In this document: one piece after another, positions 26,257 to 34,239 of the stretch
Numbering within the stretch: the first letter of the stretch is position 1
Layout: each line of letters opens with the position of its first letter
NCBI RefSeq assembly: GCF_027924405.1
Contig: NZ_AP026978.1
Span: 3,720,001 to 3,784,000 of the forward strand
Origin: Nocardia sputorum
GTDB taxonomy: Bacteria; Actinomycetota; Actinomycetes; Mycobacteriales; Mycobacteriaceae
DNA length: 64,000 nt
Reading direction: 5' to 3'
The notes under the pieces: model-generated
Database searches by the model: none
What the model was told of the DNA's origin: nothing
The model's input: only the letters and a program-made list of their open reading frames with translations
Program-made: the position numbers and the translations under genes

Positions 26257-26825
26257 CCCCTACGCCCGAGGCGTGCGTACCGCACGGCGGGATCTCGTCC
26301 GCGCGGCCGTCGGAACCAATTCGTTCACCGCCTGTCGCCGTTGGCGACCTTCCGGACGAGGACCAAGCGCACTTCTCGACATAAGGTACCGACTCGAAGC
26401 CCACCACACAGGCCGCGCGATCACCCCGTGGTGTCACATCCACCGACACTGCGAAATTCCATTCCGCGCAGGTCACGGAGGTGGGCAAATCGACCGCGCA
26501 GCAACATGATCCGCCACTCAGAACCGTCGCCCGGAGTTGGCCGGGGTGGAGACCAGCCCACCGGCAGGATAACTCTGGGTAAACGGCTCGTGGGGCGCGA
26601 AGGGCCCCCGTATCCTGAATCCGTAGGGAAAGAGGGGTGATGACCGGACGACAAAGCCCATCCCCGCCTACCTCAGACCTTCCACCTTCCCAGCCTCGGC
26701 TTCGATGAGCTGGCGAAATTTACTCCCCCGCAACGGTTCCCACGAATGGCGCGATGTCGGCACCCTCCGACGCCCGCCGTTCGCGCCGCGCGCCTGCGGT
26801 CAGCCGAAGTCGTGTCATGCGGGGA
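26257..26825. other. long intergenic stretch, one tiny ORF
   Basis: No gene of normal coding character was found on either strand. A 22-codon frame at 26640-26708 (MTGRQSPSPPTSDLPPSQPR...) has AGAGGGG before its ATG and could be a leader or small peptide, but it resembles nothing known. Frames of 70-125 codons on both strands have non-coding composition. Confidence 0.4.
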
Positions 26826-26917
26826 ATTTGGCAACCCTTCAGCAACGCAGCTGCCCGAAGTCGTACGGTTGCCAAATAGCCTGTGACTATTGAGCTTTCG
26901 CTATGAATTGCTACAAT
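26826..26917 (+). promoter_or_regulatory. promoter with perfect 11-bp inverted repeat before the halogenase gene
   Basis: ATTTGGCAACC (26826-26836) and GGTTGCCAAAT (26867-26877) are exact inverted copies with 30 bases between them. Twelve bases further on, TTGAGC (26890-26895), a 16-bp spacer and TACAAT (26912-26917) form the best sigma-A-type promoter of this part of the window. The repeat therefore lies where an activator would touch RNA polymerase; its two arms are four helix turns apart, which would also suit a looping dimer pair. An untranslated leader of about 130 bases follows. Confidence 0.7.
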
Positions 26918-27053
26918 CGGACCGTGCACCGTTAGCCTAGCTAATCAGCGGCAATATTTTTCCGGGCGCGCCGAAGACCGCGGCTCGCCCCGGGGGTTCT
27001 TCCGTCGCTGAAGCGGGCGCACGATCCTTGTCGGCAGTTCCAGGGAGTTCGCT

Positions 27054-28529
27054 ATGGACAATCCACACGTTCTGGTCATCGGCGGCGGCCCAGCCGGGTC
27101 GACCACCGCAGCCCTGCTCGCCAAATCGGGGGTCCGGGTGACCCTCCTGGAACGAGATAAGTTCCCGCGCTACCACATCGGCGAGAGCCTCTTGGCGTCC
27201 GTCCTCTCCACCCTGCGCCTCTCCGGCGCCTACGACGCGGTGGCCGCGCACGGCTTCCAGATCAAACGGGGCGGCCACTTCCAGTGGCAGAACGACGACT
27301 GGCTGCTGGACTGGTCCAAGCTGGTGGACGCGGAAGCCTGGTCCTGGCAGGTGCAACGCGACGTCTTCGACGAATTGCTGCTGCGCAACGCCGCCGAGCA
27401 GGGCGCGCAGGTGATCGAGCAGGCCACGGTCACCAACGTCCTTTTCGAGGACGACCGGCCCACCGCCGTCGAATGGACCGTCGACGGTGACGACCGGACC
27501 CACACCACCGAGTTCGATTTCCTCGTCGACGCCTCGGGGCGGGCCGGCGTACTCGCCAAACACCAGGTCATCGATCGCCAGCAGCATCCGGCTTTCCGCA
27601 ACGTGGCCGTCTGGTCGTATTGGGAAGGCGCACAACTACATCCGGACAGTCCGGAAGGCGCCATCAACGTGGTGTCCACGCCCGAGGGCGGCTGGTTCTG
27701 GAACATTCCGCTCTCGGACGGCCGCCACAGCGTCGGCTACGTCGTCTCCGCGCGCAAAGCCGCTCCGAAGCTTCGGGAACAAGGTCGAGAGGCGTACTAC
27801 CTGGAGACCATCGGCGACAGCGCGGCGATGGGCAAGCTGCTCGCCGGTGCGCGACGGGTCGCGGAGGTCAAGGCGGAGCAGGACTACTCCTACAGCTCCG
27901 ACCGGTTCTGCGGCCCCGGCTGGGTCGTCGTCGGCGACGCGGCGTGTTTCCTCGATCCGCTGTTGTCCAGCGGCGTGCATCTGGCGACGTACTCGGGCCT
28001 GGTCGCCGCGGCGGCGATCGCGACGATCCTGCGCGGCGAACTGAGCGAGTCCGACGCCCTCGGCTTCTATGAGCACGCGTATCGCCGGGCCTACACGCGA
28101 TTCCTGGTCCTGGTTTCGCGCATGTACGAGCAGTACGTCGGCTCGGAGGAATACTTCGCGCACGCGGGCACCCTGACGACCGGGCACAGCGGCGACACCA
28201 AGCAGGCTCAGTTCACCGAGATCATGGCAGGTCTCACCGACATGGACGAGTCATCGGGAGTGCAAGAGCGCACCGCGACCGAGACCATCATGTCCGCGGC
28301 CGAACGCCTGCATGCGGAGTCGGCGAATCTCGAATACATGGGTCACCTGGACATGTCGGTCGTGTGGGACCACTGGCGTGATCCGCTGGCGGACACCACG
28401 ACCGAGCAGCTGCGGATCACGACCGACCCGGTCCTCGGGCTGACCGGCCGGCCTCGGACGGACGCGGAGGTCGCAGCCGTGGCTCGCCCCGTTCTTCCCC
28501 CGACGGCTGCCGGCGCCACCACCTCCTAG
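27054..28529 (+). CDS. flavin-dependent halogenase
   Basis: A 491-residue FAD enzyme. The FAD site GGGPAGS starts at residue 10, and the halogenase-specific WxWxIP motif is intact as WFWNIP (214-219). The Fx2Px2SxG motif is present (F299, P302, S305, G307) inside DAACFLDPLLSSGVHLA, a sequence typical of CmlS/PltA-like halogenases. Lys71 in IKRGG is at the expected place of the catalytic Lys that forms the haloamine or guides HOCl. It would chlorinate or brominate an electron-rich aromatic, free or carrier-bound, using FADH2 from a separate reductase. SD AGGGAG. The next gene, 50 bases on, may supply the aromatic substrate. Confidence 0.85.
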   Translation: MDNPHVLVIGGGPAGSTTAALLAKSGVRVTLLERDKFPRYHIGESLLASVLSTLRLSGAYDAVAAHGFQIKRGGHFQWQNDDWLLDWSKLVDAEAWSWQVQRDVFDELLLRNAAEQGAQVIEQATVTNVLFEDDRPTAVEWTVDGDDRTHTTEFDFLVDASGRAGVLAKHQVIDRQQHPAFRNVAVWSYWEGAQLHPDSPEGAINVVSTPEGGWFWNIPLSDGRHSVGYVVSARKAAPKLREQGREAYYLETIGDSAAMGKLLAGARRVAEVKAEQDYSYSSDRFCGPGWVVVGDAACFLDPLLSSGVHLATYSGLVAAAAIATILRGELSESDALGFYEHAYRRAYTRFLVLVSRMYEQYVGSEEYFAHAGTLTTGHSGDTKQAQFTEIMAGLTDMDESSGVQERTATETIMSAAERLHAESANLEYMGHLDMSVVWDHWRDPLADTTTEQLRITTDPVLGLTGRPRTDAEVAAVARPVLPPTAAGATTS

Positions 28530-28579
28530 CACCGGTATCCCAACGGGTTTCCCGTGACAGCCACCGCTCGGAGCCGGTC

Positions 28580-30376
28580 GTGACGATCACGCACACCGGC
28601 CCCGAGCCACCGGGTGATTGCTCGCCCGGTGGCTCGGGTTTCCCGAATCACGACGAAATCGGCCGGTTCGGCCACCCGCTGACCAGGGCGCTGCTGGCGA
28701 GCGACGGATTCACCACGCCCGCGCTCGCGGCCGTTCTCGGCACCGACTTGACGGTGCGGGTTCTGCGCCAAGACGAAATCGCCGCGGCCCGGCTGCCGGA
28801 CACCGTCACCGACGTCTTGCGCGTGTCCGGTACCGATCGCCTCATCATCCGACGCTCGTGCCTGGTCAACGCCGACTTGGTCACCGCATCCGTCAACTAC
28901 GTCGTCGCCGTGCGCGCGGGCGCGGCCGCTTCCGGCGTGGACGATGTGCGGGTACCGATCGGATCGGGCCTGATCTCCCGCGGGGTGTCCCAACGGCGGC
29001 GGCTGCTGCGGACCGGGGTGATCAGATGGCCGGACGGTCGCCTGTGCGCCACGCGGTCCTACGTCATGCTGCTCGGCGATCGACCGGTCTGCTACATCCG
29101 GGAATCGTTCAACCCTGACGTCATCCCGCCCGAGTACGCCGCTGCGCCCGATGACGATCCGACGTGGTCGGACGAACCGGAACACACACGGGCGGAATCA
29201 TTCGATGTGCCGGGAGAGGTCTTCGCGGCGCACGAGCCCAGGGGCGACGACCAGATTGGCGGAGTATCCGCACCACTGCTCGACCGTGCCCAGCGTTCGA
29301 GGCTCTTGCCCGCACCGATCCATCCGGCCGAATGCGTCGCGCTCACAGCGGGGTTGGCGAAGGCAGCGCGCGGAGAGGGTTTCGTGCTGCACCTCGGTGG
29401 CCGCGACGACACCTCCTGCGGTGGCGAAACCCGGACACTCGCCAACCGCCGGGCGCTGATATATGCCACCGCCGCGGTCCTGGCGCACGGACTGGGAGAA
29501 GCGACCGTCACCATCGAACGAGCGCCCAAGCGACACCGCGGATCCGCGCGCGCCGCCGCGACGCTCGACGAGTGGCCCGGCGACCGCCTGCCGATCACGC
29601 TGTGCGTGACCATGCTCCGCCAAGCCGCGGATCGGTGCCCTGACCCGATGCGTCGTGATCTGCTCCGCGCGGTCGGCGGACTCTTGCCCGTCGCCGCGAT
29701 CACGCCACCAGGGGCACACGAACTGCACACTTCGCTGGTGCCGCCGCGTATCTCGCGCGAACCGTCCGCACCGTATGAGGCCGCGCCGACCCGTCAGGAA
29801 CCGCACGGGGAATGGTGGGACCGTTCGGCGCACATGCTGTGGATCGGCGACCACACCGGCAACCGTGCGCGCGACCGGATGCGGTTGGCCGCGCGTGTCG
29901 GCAACCCGGTCGCGGTGGCACTCGGTCCGGCGGCCACACCGTACGACGTCGAACTGCTGTGCCGAGCGCTGAATCCGCGCAAGCAGCCGGGCAAGCTCAC
30001 TCTCGTCCCGAGGCTGGGCGTCGCGGGCACCCTGGACAGGCTTCCCGCGTTGTTCGCCGCGGCCGCCGCGTGTGGAACCCCGGTCTGCTGGGTGTGCGAT
30101 CCGATGCCCACGACCCCCGGAATACGGCTCGGTCACCCGCCCTTCCGCATCGACGACGTCATCGACGGAATCCGCGCGTTCTTCCGAACATGCCGGGCCA
30201 CCGGAACCGCTCCCGGCGGCCTGCATCTCGAATGCGAAGCCGACGTCGTCGAGCCATGGACCGAAAGGGATGCGGGCAAACAGTGCACGGATCGCCGGAT
30301 TCGCCGCTCCCCCGGACTGGATCCCGTACAGACACTGCACTGTGTCGTCGCCGCGCTCGAGCAGCGGGTCGTCTGA
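28580..30376 (+). CDS. fusion of chorismate-lyase-like domain and degenerate class II DAHP synthase domain
   Basis: A 598-residue two-domain protein. Residues about 30-185 match the chorismate pyruvate-lyase/DUF98 family (as Rv2949c): LTRALLASDG..., RRSCLVNADLVTASVN and a closing CYIRESFNPDVIPPE whose Glu175 suits the catalytic Glu; product would be 4-hydroxybenzoate plus pyruvate. Residues about 245-598 follow class II DAHP synthase (HMLWIGDHTG, NPVAVALGPAATP, GKLTLVPRLG, VCWVCDPM, GGLHLE). Key residues differ: the GGDCAE Cys is GGRDDT, the DPMH His is Pro510, the GxKLGP Lys is Ala, and DPRLN is SPGLD. This half is probably not catalytic. GTG start with GGAG; co-transcribed with the halogenase gene. 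Confidence 0.8.
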   Translation: MTITHTGPEPPGDCSPGGSGFPNHDEIGRFGHPLTRALLASDGFTTPALAAVLGTDLTVRVLRQDEIAAARLPDTVTDVLRVSGTDRLIIRRSCLVNADLVTASVNYVVAVRAGAAASGVDDVRVPIGSGLISRGVSQRRRLLRTGVIRWPDGRLCATRSYVMLLGDRPVCYIRESFNPDVIPPEYAAAPDDDPTWSDEPEHTRAESFDVPGEVFAAHEPRGDDQIGGVSAPLLDRAQRSRLLPAPIHPAECVALTAGLAKAARGEGFVLHLGGRDDTSCGGETRTLANRRALIYATAAVLAHGLGEATVTIERAPKRHRGSARAAATLDEWPGDRLPITLCVTMLRQAADRCPDPMRRDLLRAVGGLLPVAAITPPGAHELHTSLVPPRISREPSAPYEAAPTRQEPHGEWWDRSAHMLWIGDHTGNRARDRMRLAARVGNPVAVALGPAATPYDVELLCRALNPRKQPGKLTLVPRLGVAGTLDRLPALFAAAAACGTPVCWVCDPMPTTPGIRLGHPPFRIDDVIDGIRAFFRTCRATGTAPGGLHLECEADVVEPWTERDAGKQCTDRRIRRSPGLDPVQTLHCVVAALEQRVV

Positions 30377-31022
30377 GCGGTCTACCCCGTTGATCCGATC
30401 TCGATTGTGACCGGGCTCTGCGACTGCGGCCACAGATCCGGGTCTCGCCACCACGAGCGCGGAAGCGCCGCGGCGAAAAAACAGTTCGGCACCGACCGCC
30501 CGGGTGAAGAGCAACGACGCCCGATGCCGGGAAGCCACCGGACGACAGAATGTCGCCAACAGCGGGAAATCGATTTCGAAATCAGCGCTATATCATCACC
30601 CGGATCCCGCTCGCACAGGTGCCCTTCCGCTGCGTCGGCATCCAGGCGACCCGTGCGTCATGAGCCGGTCACCGCGCAGCGCGAGCCCGCAACTCATGAC
30701 ATCGAGCCACTTCGAAAAACCAGCAGAACAGGCGGTAAGTTAGCAATAGTGGATCGCTCTGACTCAGAGAGTCGCGAGCCGAACACCTCGCATATCACCA
30801 GTGCTGTGCGGGCGGTACGCCGGGAATTGCCCGTCACGCCGTTTCGGCCGCACTCCAGGATGTGCTATGTAACTCAGGAATAATTTCGGTTCACTTGTTG
30901 TGGGTCACCAATCCGTGTGATTCGCGATCGAACCGCTACACTTTCGTTATTCTTCGGACGGGTACAGGTGAGGTGCCGCCCGGGTCGGGCGGGGCCGTGT
31001 CAGAGGTAGGCATTTTCTAGCC
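30377..31022 (+). other. 646-bp intergenic region before the conservon operon
   Basis: No gene is supported; a 158-codon plus-strand frame here has the wrong composition. Two overlapping 12-bp palindromes, GAAATCGATTTC and GATTTCGAAATC (30566-30583), are followed by a TATATC stretch. TACACT at 30937-30942 is a likely -10 element for the conservon operon. The region is more AT-rich than its neighbours in places (around 30565-30600 and 30730-30760). Confidence 0.45.
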
Positions 31023-33410
31023 GTGAGCAAGTGGTCTGAGCTACGCGAATCCGCTGTGGGAGTGGTTCGCTCGAGCCGGCGTGACGTCCGTGGCCGAGTG
31101 AGCGTCCGGGTGCGCCTGCTGGCGATCGTGTTGATATCGAGCGTCACGCTGCTCACGATCGGTGTGGGCGCCGCAGGTTACCTGGTGCGATCCGCGCGGG
31201 CGGCGAAGGAATGGGCGGAGCTGGCCAGCAGCACGACGGTACCGGCCATCCTCATGGTCCAGTCGTTCGAAGAGGAGCGCCGCCTGTCGCTGTTGTATCT
31301 GGCCGGCGACACCGAAGTCGCCCGCGGGCTCGCCGCCGCGCGCCAACGCTCGGATGCGGCGCTCGCGGCTGTGATCGCCAAAGGCGATGCCGCTCGCAAG
31401 CTGAACCCCGGCGGGTCCGCCTCCGAGATCGAGGGCTACAACAAGCTGTTCGCGCTGGTGCCGACGCTGCGCGGCGGGGTCGACTCGCGACAGGCCGTGC
31501 CGAGCGAGGTGTTCGGCGCCTTCAGCCAGATCATCGGCACGATCATCGCCGCGTCGACACTCGCCGCCCGGGTGGCGCCGGAAGCCGACATCGCCATGGA
31601 ACTGAGCTACGGCGTGGAGCCACTGCGCGCGGCGGAAGCATTGTCGATGGCGGACACGTTGGGCGCGGTGGCGCTGACCGTGGAGGAGCACACGCCCGCG
31701 CAACTGACCGAATTCAGCCGCTTGGTCGGGGAATTCCGCAGTCAGGTCGCCTACTCCGCCCAAGTGTTGAAGGGCACCCGCCTCGCCCAGCTCCAAGAGA
31801 TCACCGGCGGACCGGCCTACCAGAAGGTGATCGCGATGCAGGACGCGGTGCTGCTGCGGGGGCCGGTGGAGGCGGGCGGCGACTCCGACGAGTCCGGCAG
31901 GACCCAGAGCGGCCGCTCGACCTCGCGAACCACACCGTTGCCCATGAACGTCGCGGCTTGGCAGGAAGCTTCCGGCCAGGTCGGTTCGGCCCTGCTGAAG
32001 TTGTGGGACGACCAGAGCCACGACGCGCACGCCATCGCCCGCGAGCGCGGCGACGAGACCGCGCGGCAGTCCATGCTCGGCGGCGCGGCGGTGCTGCTGG
32101 TCGCGACGCTCGCGTTCGTCGCGGCGCTGGTGCTGGCCAATCGCTTCATCGCGCGCATGCGGCGCTTGCGGCGCGACACACTGGAACTGGCCGACCAACA
32201 GCTGCCCGAGCTCATGCAGAAACTCGGGCGCGGCGAGAGCCTCGAATCCGAGGCGGAAGTGGCGCGGCTCGATTTCGGTACCGACGAACTGGGCCAGGTG
32301 GCCGACGCCTTCAACCGCGCGCATGTCGCGGCTGTGTCGGCCGCGGTCGCGGAGGCGAAGACCCGCGCGGGCGTCAACGCGGTGTTCCTCAACATCGCGC
32401 ATCGCAGCCAGGTGGTGGTGCACCGCCAGCTCGCCCTGCTGGACCAGGCCGAACGCCAGGAGGAGAACGCCGACCAGCTCGAGCTGCTGTTCCAGCTCGA
32501 TCATCTGGCCACCCGGGCCCGGCGCAACGCCGAGAACCTCATCATCCTCGGTGGCGAGAAGCCGGGCCGGCGCTGGCGCAAGCCGGTTCCGCTGCTGGAC
32601 TTGGTCCGCGCCGCCGTCGCGGAAAGTCTCGACTACACCAGGATCCAGACCGGCCGGCTGCCGGAAGCCCAGGTGTCGAGCAACGCGGTAGCCGATGTGA
32701 TCCACTTGCTGGCCGAGCTGATGGACAACGCGACAGCTTTCTCGCCCCCGCAGGCGCGGGTCGAGGTGACCGGCGTCGTGGTCGGGCGCGGTGTGGCGAT
32801 CGAAATCATCGACCAGGGTCTCGGCATGTCGGAGGCCGACTTCGCCGCGCGGAACGAAGTGCTCTCCAACCCGCCGGATTTCAGTGTCGTGACCTTGTCC
32901 AGCGACACCAGGCTCGGGTTGTTCGTGGTCGCGAAACTGGCTCACCGCCATGGCGTCTCGGTGCGTTTGGGGGAATCGGTCTACGGCGGGGTCCGGGCGG
33001 TGGTGCTTGTTCCGAGCGCCCTGCTGCAATCGGAGACGCCCTCGCGCGACCAGAACGACGGCGACCGTGTCGAGCCCGCACAGGCGCCGGCGCCCGACAG
33101 CACACCGCCTCGGCCGGCGACGGGACGGTCGGCGTGGTTCACTTCCCCCTCCGATCAGTCCCCGGCACCGATTCCGCACAGCGACACCCACGGATTCGAC
33201 ACGGGCTCCGCACCGCATCCCGACCCCGCTTCCGATACCCGGCCGCCGTTGCCCCGCCGCCGCCGCCAATCTGCCGAGGAGCAGCCGGAGACGGCGCAGC
33301 CCGCCGCGGCTCCGGTTCGGCAGCGGTCCGCCGACGAAGCACGCAATCTGATGAGTGCCATCGAGAACGGGACCCGCCAGGGGCGCCGGAAGCGTCCCGA
33401 CCTCGACTAG
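31023..33410 (+). CDS. cvnA: conservon sensor kinase-like protein (nitrate/nitrite-sensing domain, HAMP, ATPase)
   Basis: A 795-residue membrane protein. One transmembrane helix at about 27-53 and a second near 350-372 enclose an extracytoplasmic NIT-type sensor region (SFEEERRLSLLYLAGD). A HAMP-like segment follows, then a histidine-kinase-like ATPase with LMDNATAFSPP (N box) and DQGLGM, with no canonical phospho-acceptor H box clearly placed (NIAHRSQVVVHRQLALLDQ is the nearest). The last 120 residues are Pro/Ser-rich and disordered. GTG start. It heads an operon with a roadblock protein and a DUF742 protein, the cvnA-B-C order of conservons, which act in development and metabolite control in actinomycetes. 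Confidence 0.9.
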   Translation: MSKWSELRESAVGVVRSSRRDVRGRVSVRVRLLAIVLISSVTLLTIGVGAAGYLVRSARAAKEWAELASSTTVPAILMVQSFEEERRLSLLYLAGDTEVARGLAAARQRSDAALAAVIAKGDAARKLNPGGSASEIEGYNKLFALVPTLRGGVDSRQAVPSEVFGAFSQIIGTIIAASTLAARVAPEADIAMELSYGVEPLRAAEALSMADTLGAVALTVEEHTPAQLTEFSRLVGEFRSQVAYSAQVLKGTRLAQLQEITGGPAYQKVIAMQDAVLLRGPVEAGGDSDESGRTQSGRSTSRTTPLPMNVAAWQEASGQVGSALLKLWDDQSHDAHAIARERGDETARQSMLGGAAVLLVATLAFVAALVLANRFIARMRRLRRDTLELADQQLPELMQKLGRGESLESEAEVARLDFGTDELGQVADAFNRAHVAAVSAAVAEAKTRAGVNAVFLNIAHRSQVVVHRQLALLDQAERQEENADQLELLFQLDHLATRARRNAENLIILGGEKPGRRWRKPVPLLDLVRAAVAESLDYTRIQTGRLPEAQVSSNAVADVIHLLAELMDNATAFSPPQARVEVTGVVVGRGVAIEIIDQGLGMSEADFAARNEVLSNPPDFSVVTLSSDTRLGLFVVAKLAHRHGVSVRLGESVYGGVRAVVLVPSALLQSETPSRDQNDGDRVEPAQAPAPDSTPPRPATGRSAWFTSPSDQSPAPIPHSDTHGFDTGSAPHPDPASDTRPPLPRRRRQSAEEQPETAQPAAAPVRQRSADEARNLMSAIENGTRQGRRKRPDLD

Positions 33411-33442
33411 TCCGCAATTCCACCCACCTTCGGAAGGCGACG

Positions 33443-33853
33443 ATGACTACCTCCCAGGGAACCGGCATCGGTTGGCTGCTCGACGAGCTGGTCACCGGAC
33501 TGGTCGGAGCCCAGTCCGCGGTGCTGCTGTCCTCGGACGGGCTGATGATCGGCCATTCGGCTCGATTGGACAAGGCCGATGCCGAGCGGTTCTGCGCGAT
33601 GGCATCGGCTCTGCACAGTCTGTCCCGCAGCGTGGGCCACCATTTCGACGCGGGCGGGGTCTGCCAGACGGTGGTGGAACTCGACCGCGCGGTACTGTTC
33701 GTCACCACGGCGGGCGCCAACGCGTGCTTGGCGCTGCTGGCGTCGGAGACCGCCGATATGGGTATGGTGGCCTACGAGATGAACCAGACGGTGCAACGAG
33801 TCGGAACACACCTGTCGGTCGACACGCGCCCGCAGCCTTCGACACAGCCATGA
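33443..33853 (+). CDS. cvnB: roadblock/LC7-domain protein of the conservon
   Basis: A 136-residue roadblock/LC7 protein (GIGWLLDELVTGLVGAQSAVLLSSDGLMIG...). These bind small GTPases and are the regulatory partner in conservons. CGGAAGGCG precedes the ATG, 32 bases after cvnA, and its TGA overlaps the ATG of the DUF742 gene. A hydrophobic core and the conserved AVLFVTTAGANACLALLAS segment are intact, so the protein should fold normally even though its usual GTPase partner is not encoded next door. Confidence 0.93.
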   Translation: MTTSQGTGIGWLLDELVTGLVGAQSAVLLSSDGLMIGHSARLDKADAERFCAMASALHSLSRSVGHHFDAGGVCQTVVELDRAVLFVTTAGANACLALLASETADMGMVAYEMNQTVQRVGTHLSVDTRPQPSTQP

Positions 33854-34224
33854 GTGATCAGCACGATTCCTGGTACGAGGAGGACGCCGGACCGTTGGTC
33901 CGGCTCTTCGCCATCACCCGCGGCCGGGGTCGTGCGGTGCGCCGGGAACTGAACCTGGTCACCCTGGTGGTCGACGGAGCGCCCGGGACCGCGCTGCGGC
34001 GCACCGAACCGGAATACGCGGCCATCATCGAGTTGTGCCGCACTCCGCAGTCGGTGGCCGAAGTGTCCGCGCGACTGCGCCTGCCGCTGACGATGACGAA
34101 AGTCCTCATCGGCGACCTGCTCGACGACGGCAGGCTCATCGTCCGGTCGGCGCAGCCCCCGACCGGCCCCGAATCGGATCTGGGCCTGCTGCGCGCGGTG
34201 CTCGACGGCATCCGCGCGCTCTGA
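33850..34224 (+). CDS. cvnC: DUF742 protein of the conservon
   Basis: A 124-residue DUF742 protein with GPLVRLFAITRGRGR, LNLVTLVVD, EYAAIIELCRTPQSVAEVSARLRLP and LIGDLLDDGRLIV; the C-terminal half looks like a winged helix. The start overlaps cvnB by ATGA. In complete conservons a Ras-like GTPase gene (cvnD) follows within a few bases; here the next gene is a GMC oxidoreductase on the opposite strand, so the operon ends at cvnC. Confidence 0.92.
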   Translation: MSDQHDSWYEEDAGPLVRLFAITRGRGRAVRRELNLVTLVVDGAPGTALRRTEPEYAAIIELCRTPQSVAEVSARLRLPLTMTKVLIGDLLDDGRLIVRSAQPPTGPESDLGLLRAVLDGIRAL

Positions 34225-34239
34225 CCGTCCCGCTACCGC

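Noticed and set aside
26195..26509. 104-codon plus frame and overlapping minus frame after the TetR gene
   Set aside because: Arg/Thr-rich frames without third-position GC preference; they cross the candidate terminator.
30407..30883. 158-codon plus-strand frame before the conservon
   Set aside because: Residue composition (very high Ser, Arg, His, Pro) and lack of a ribosome site are those of non-coding DNA.
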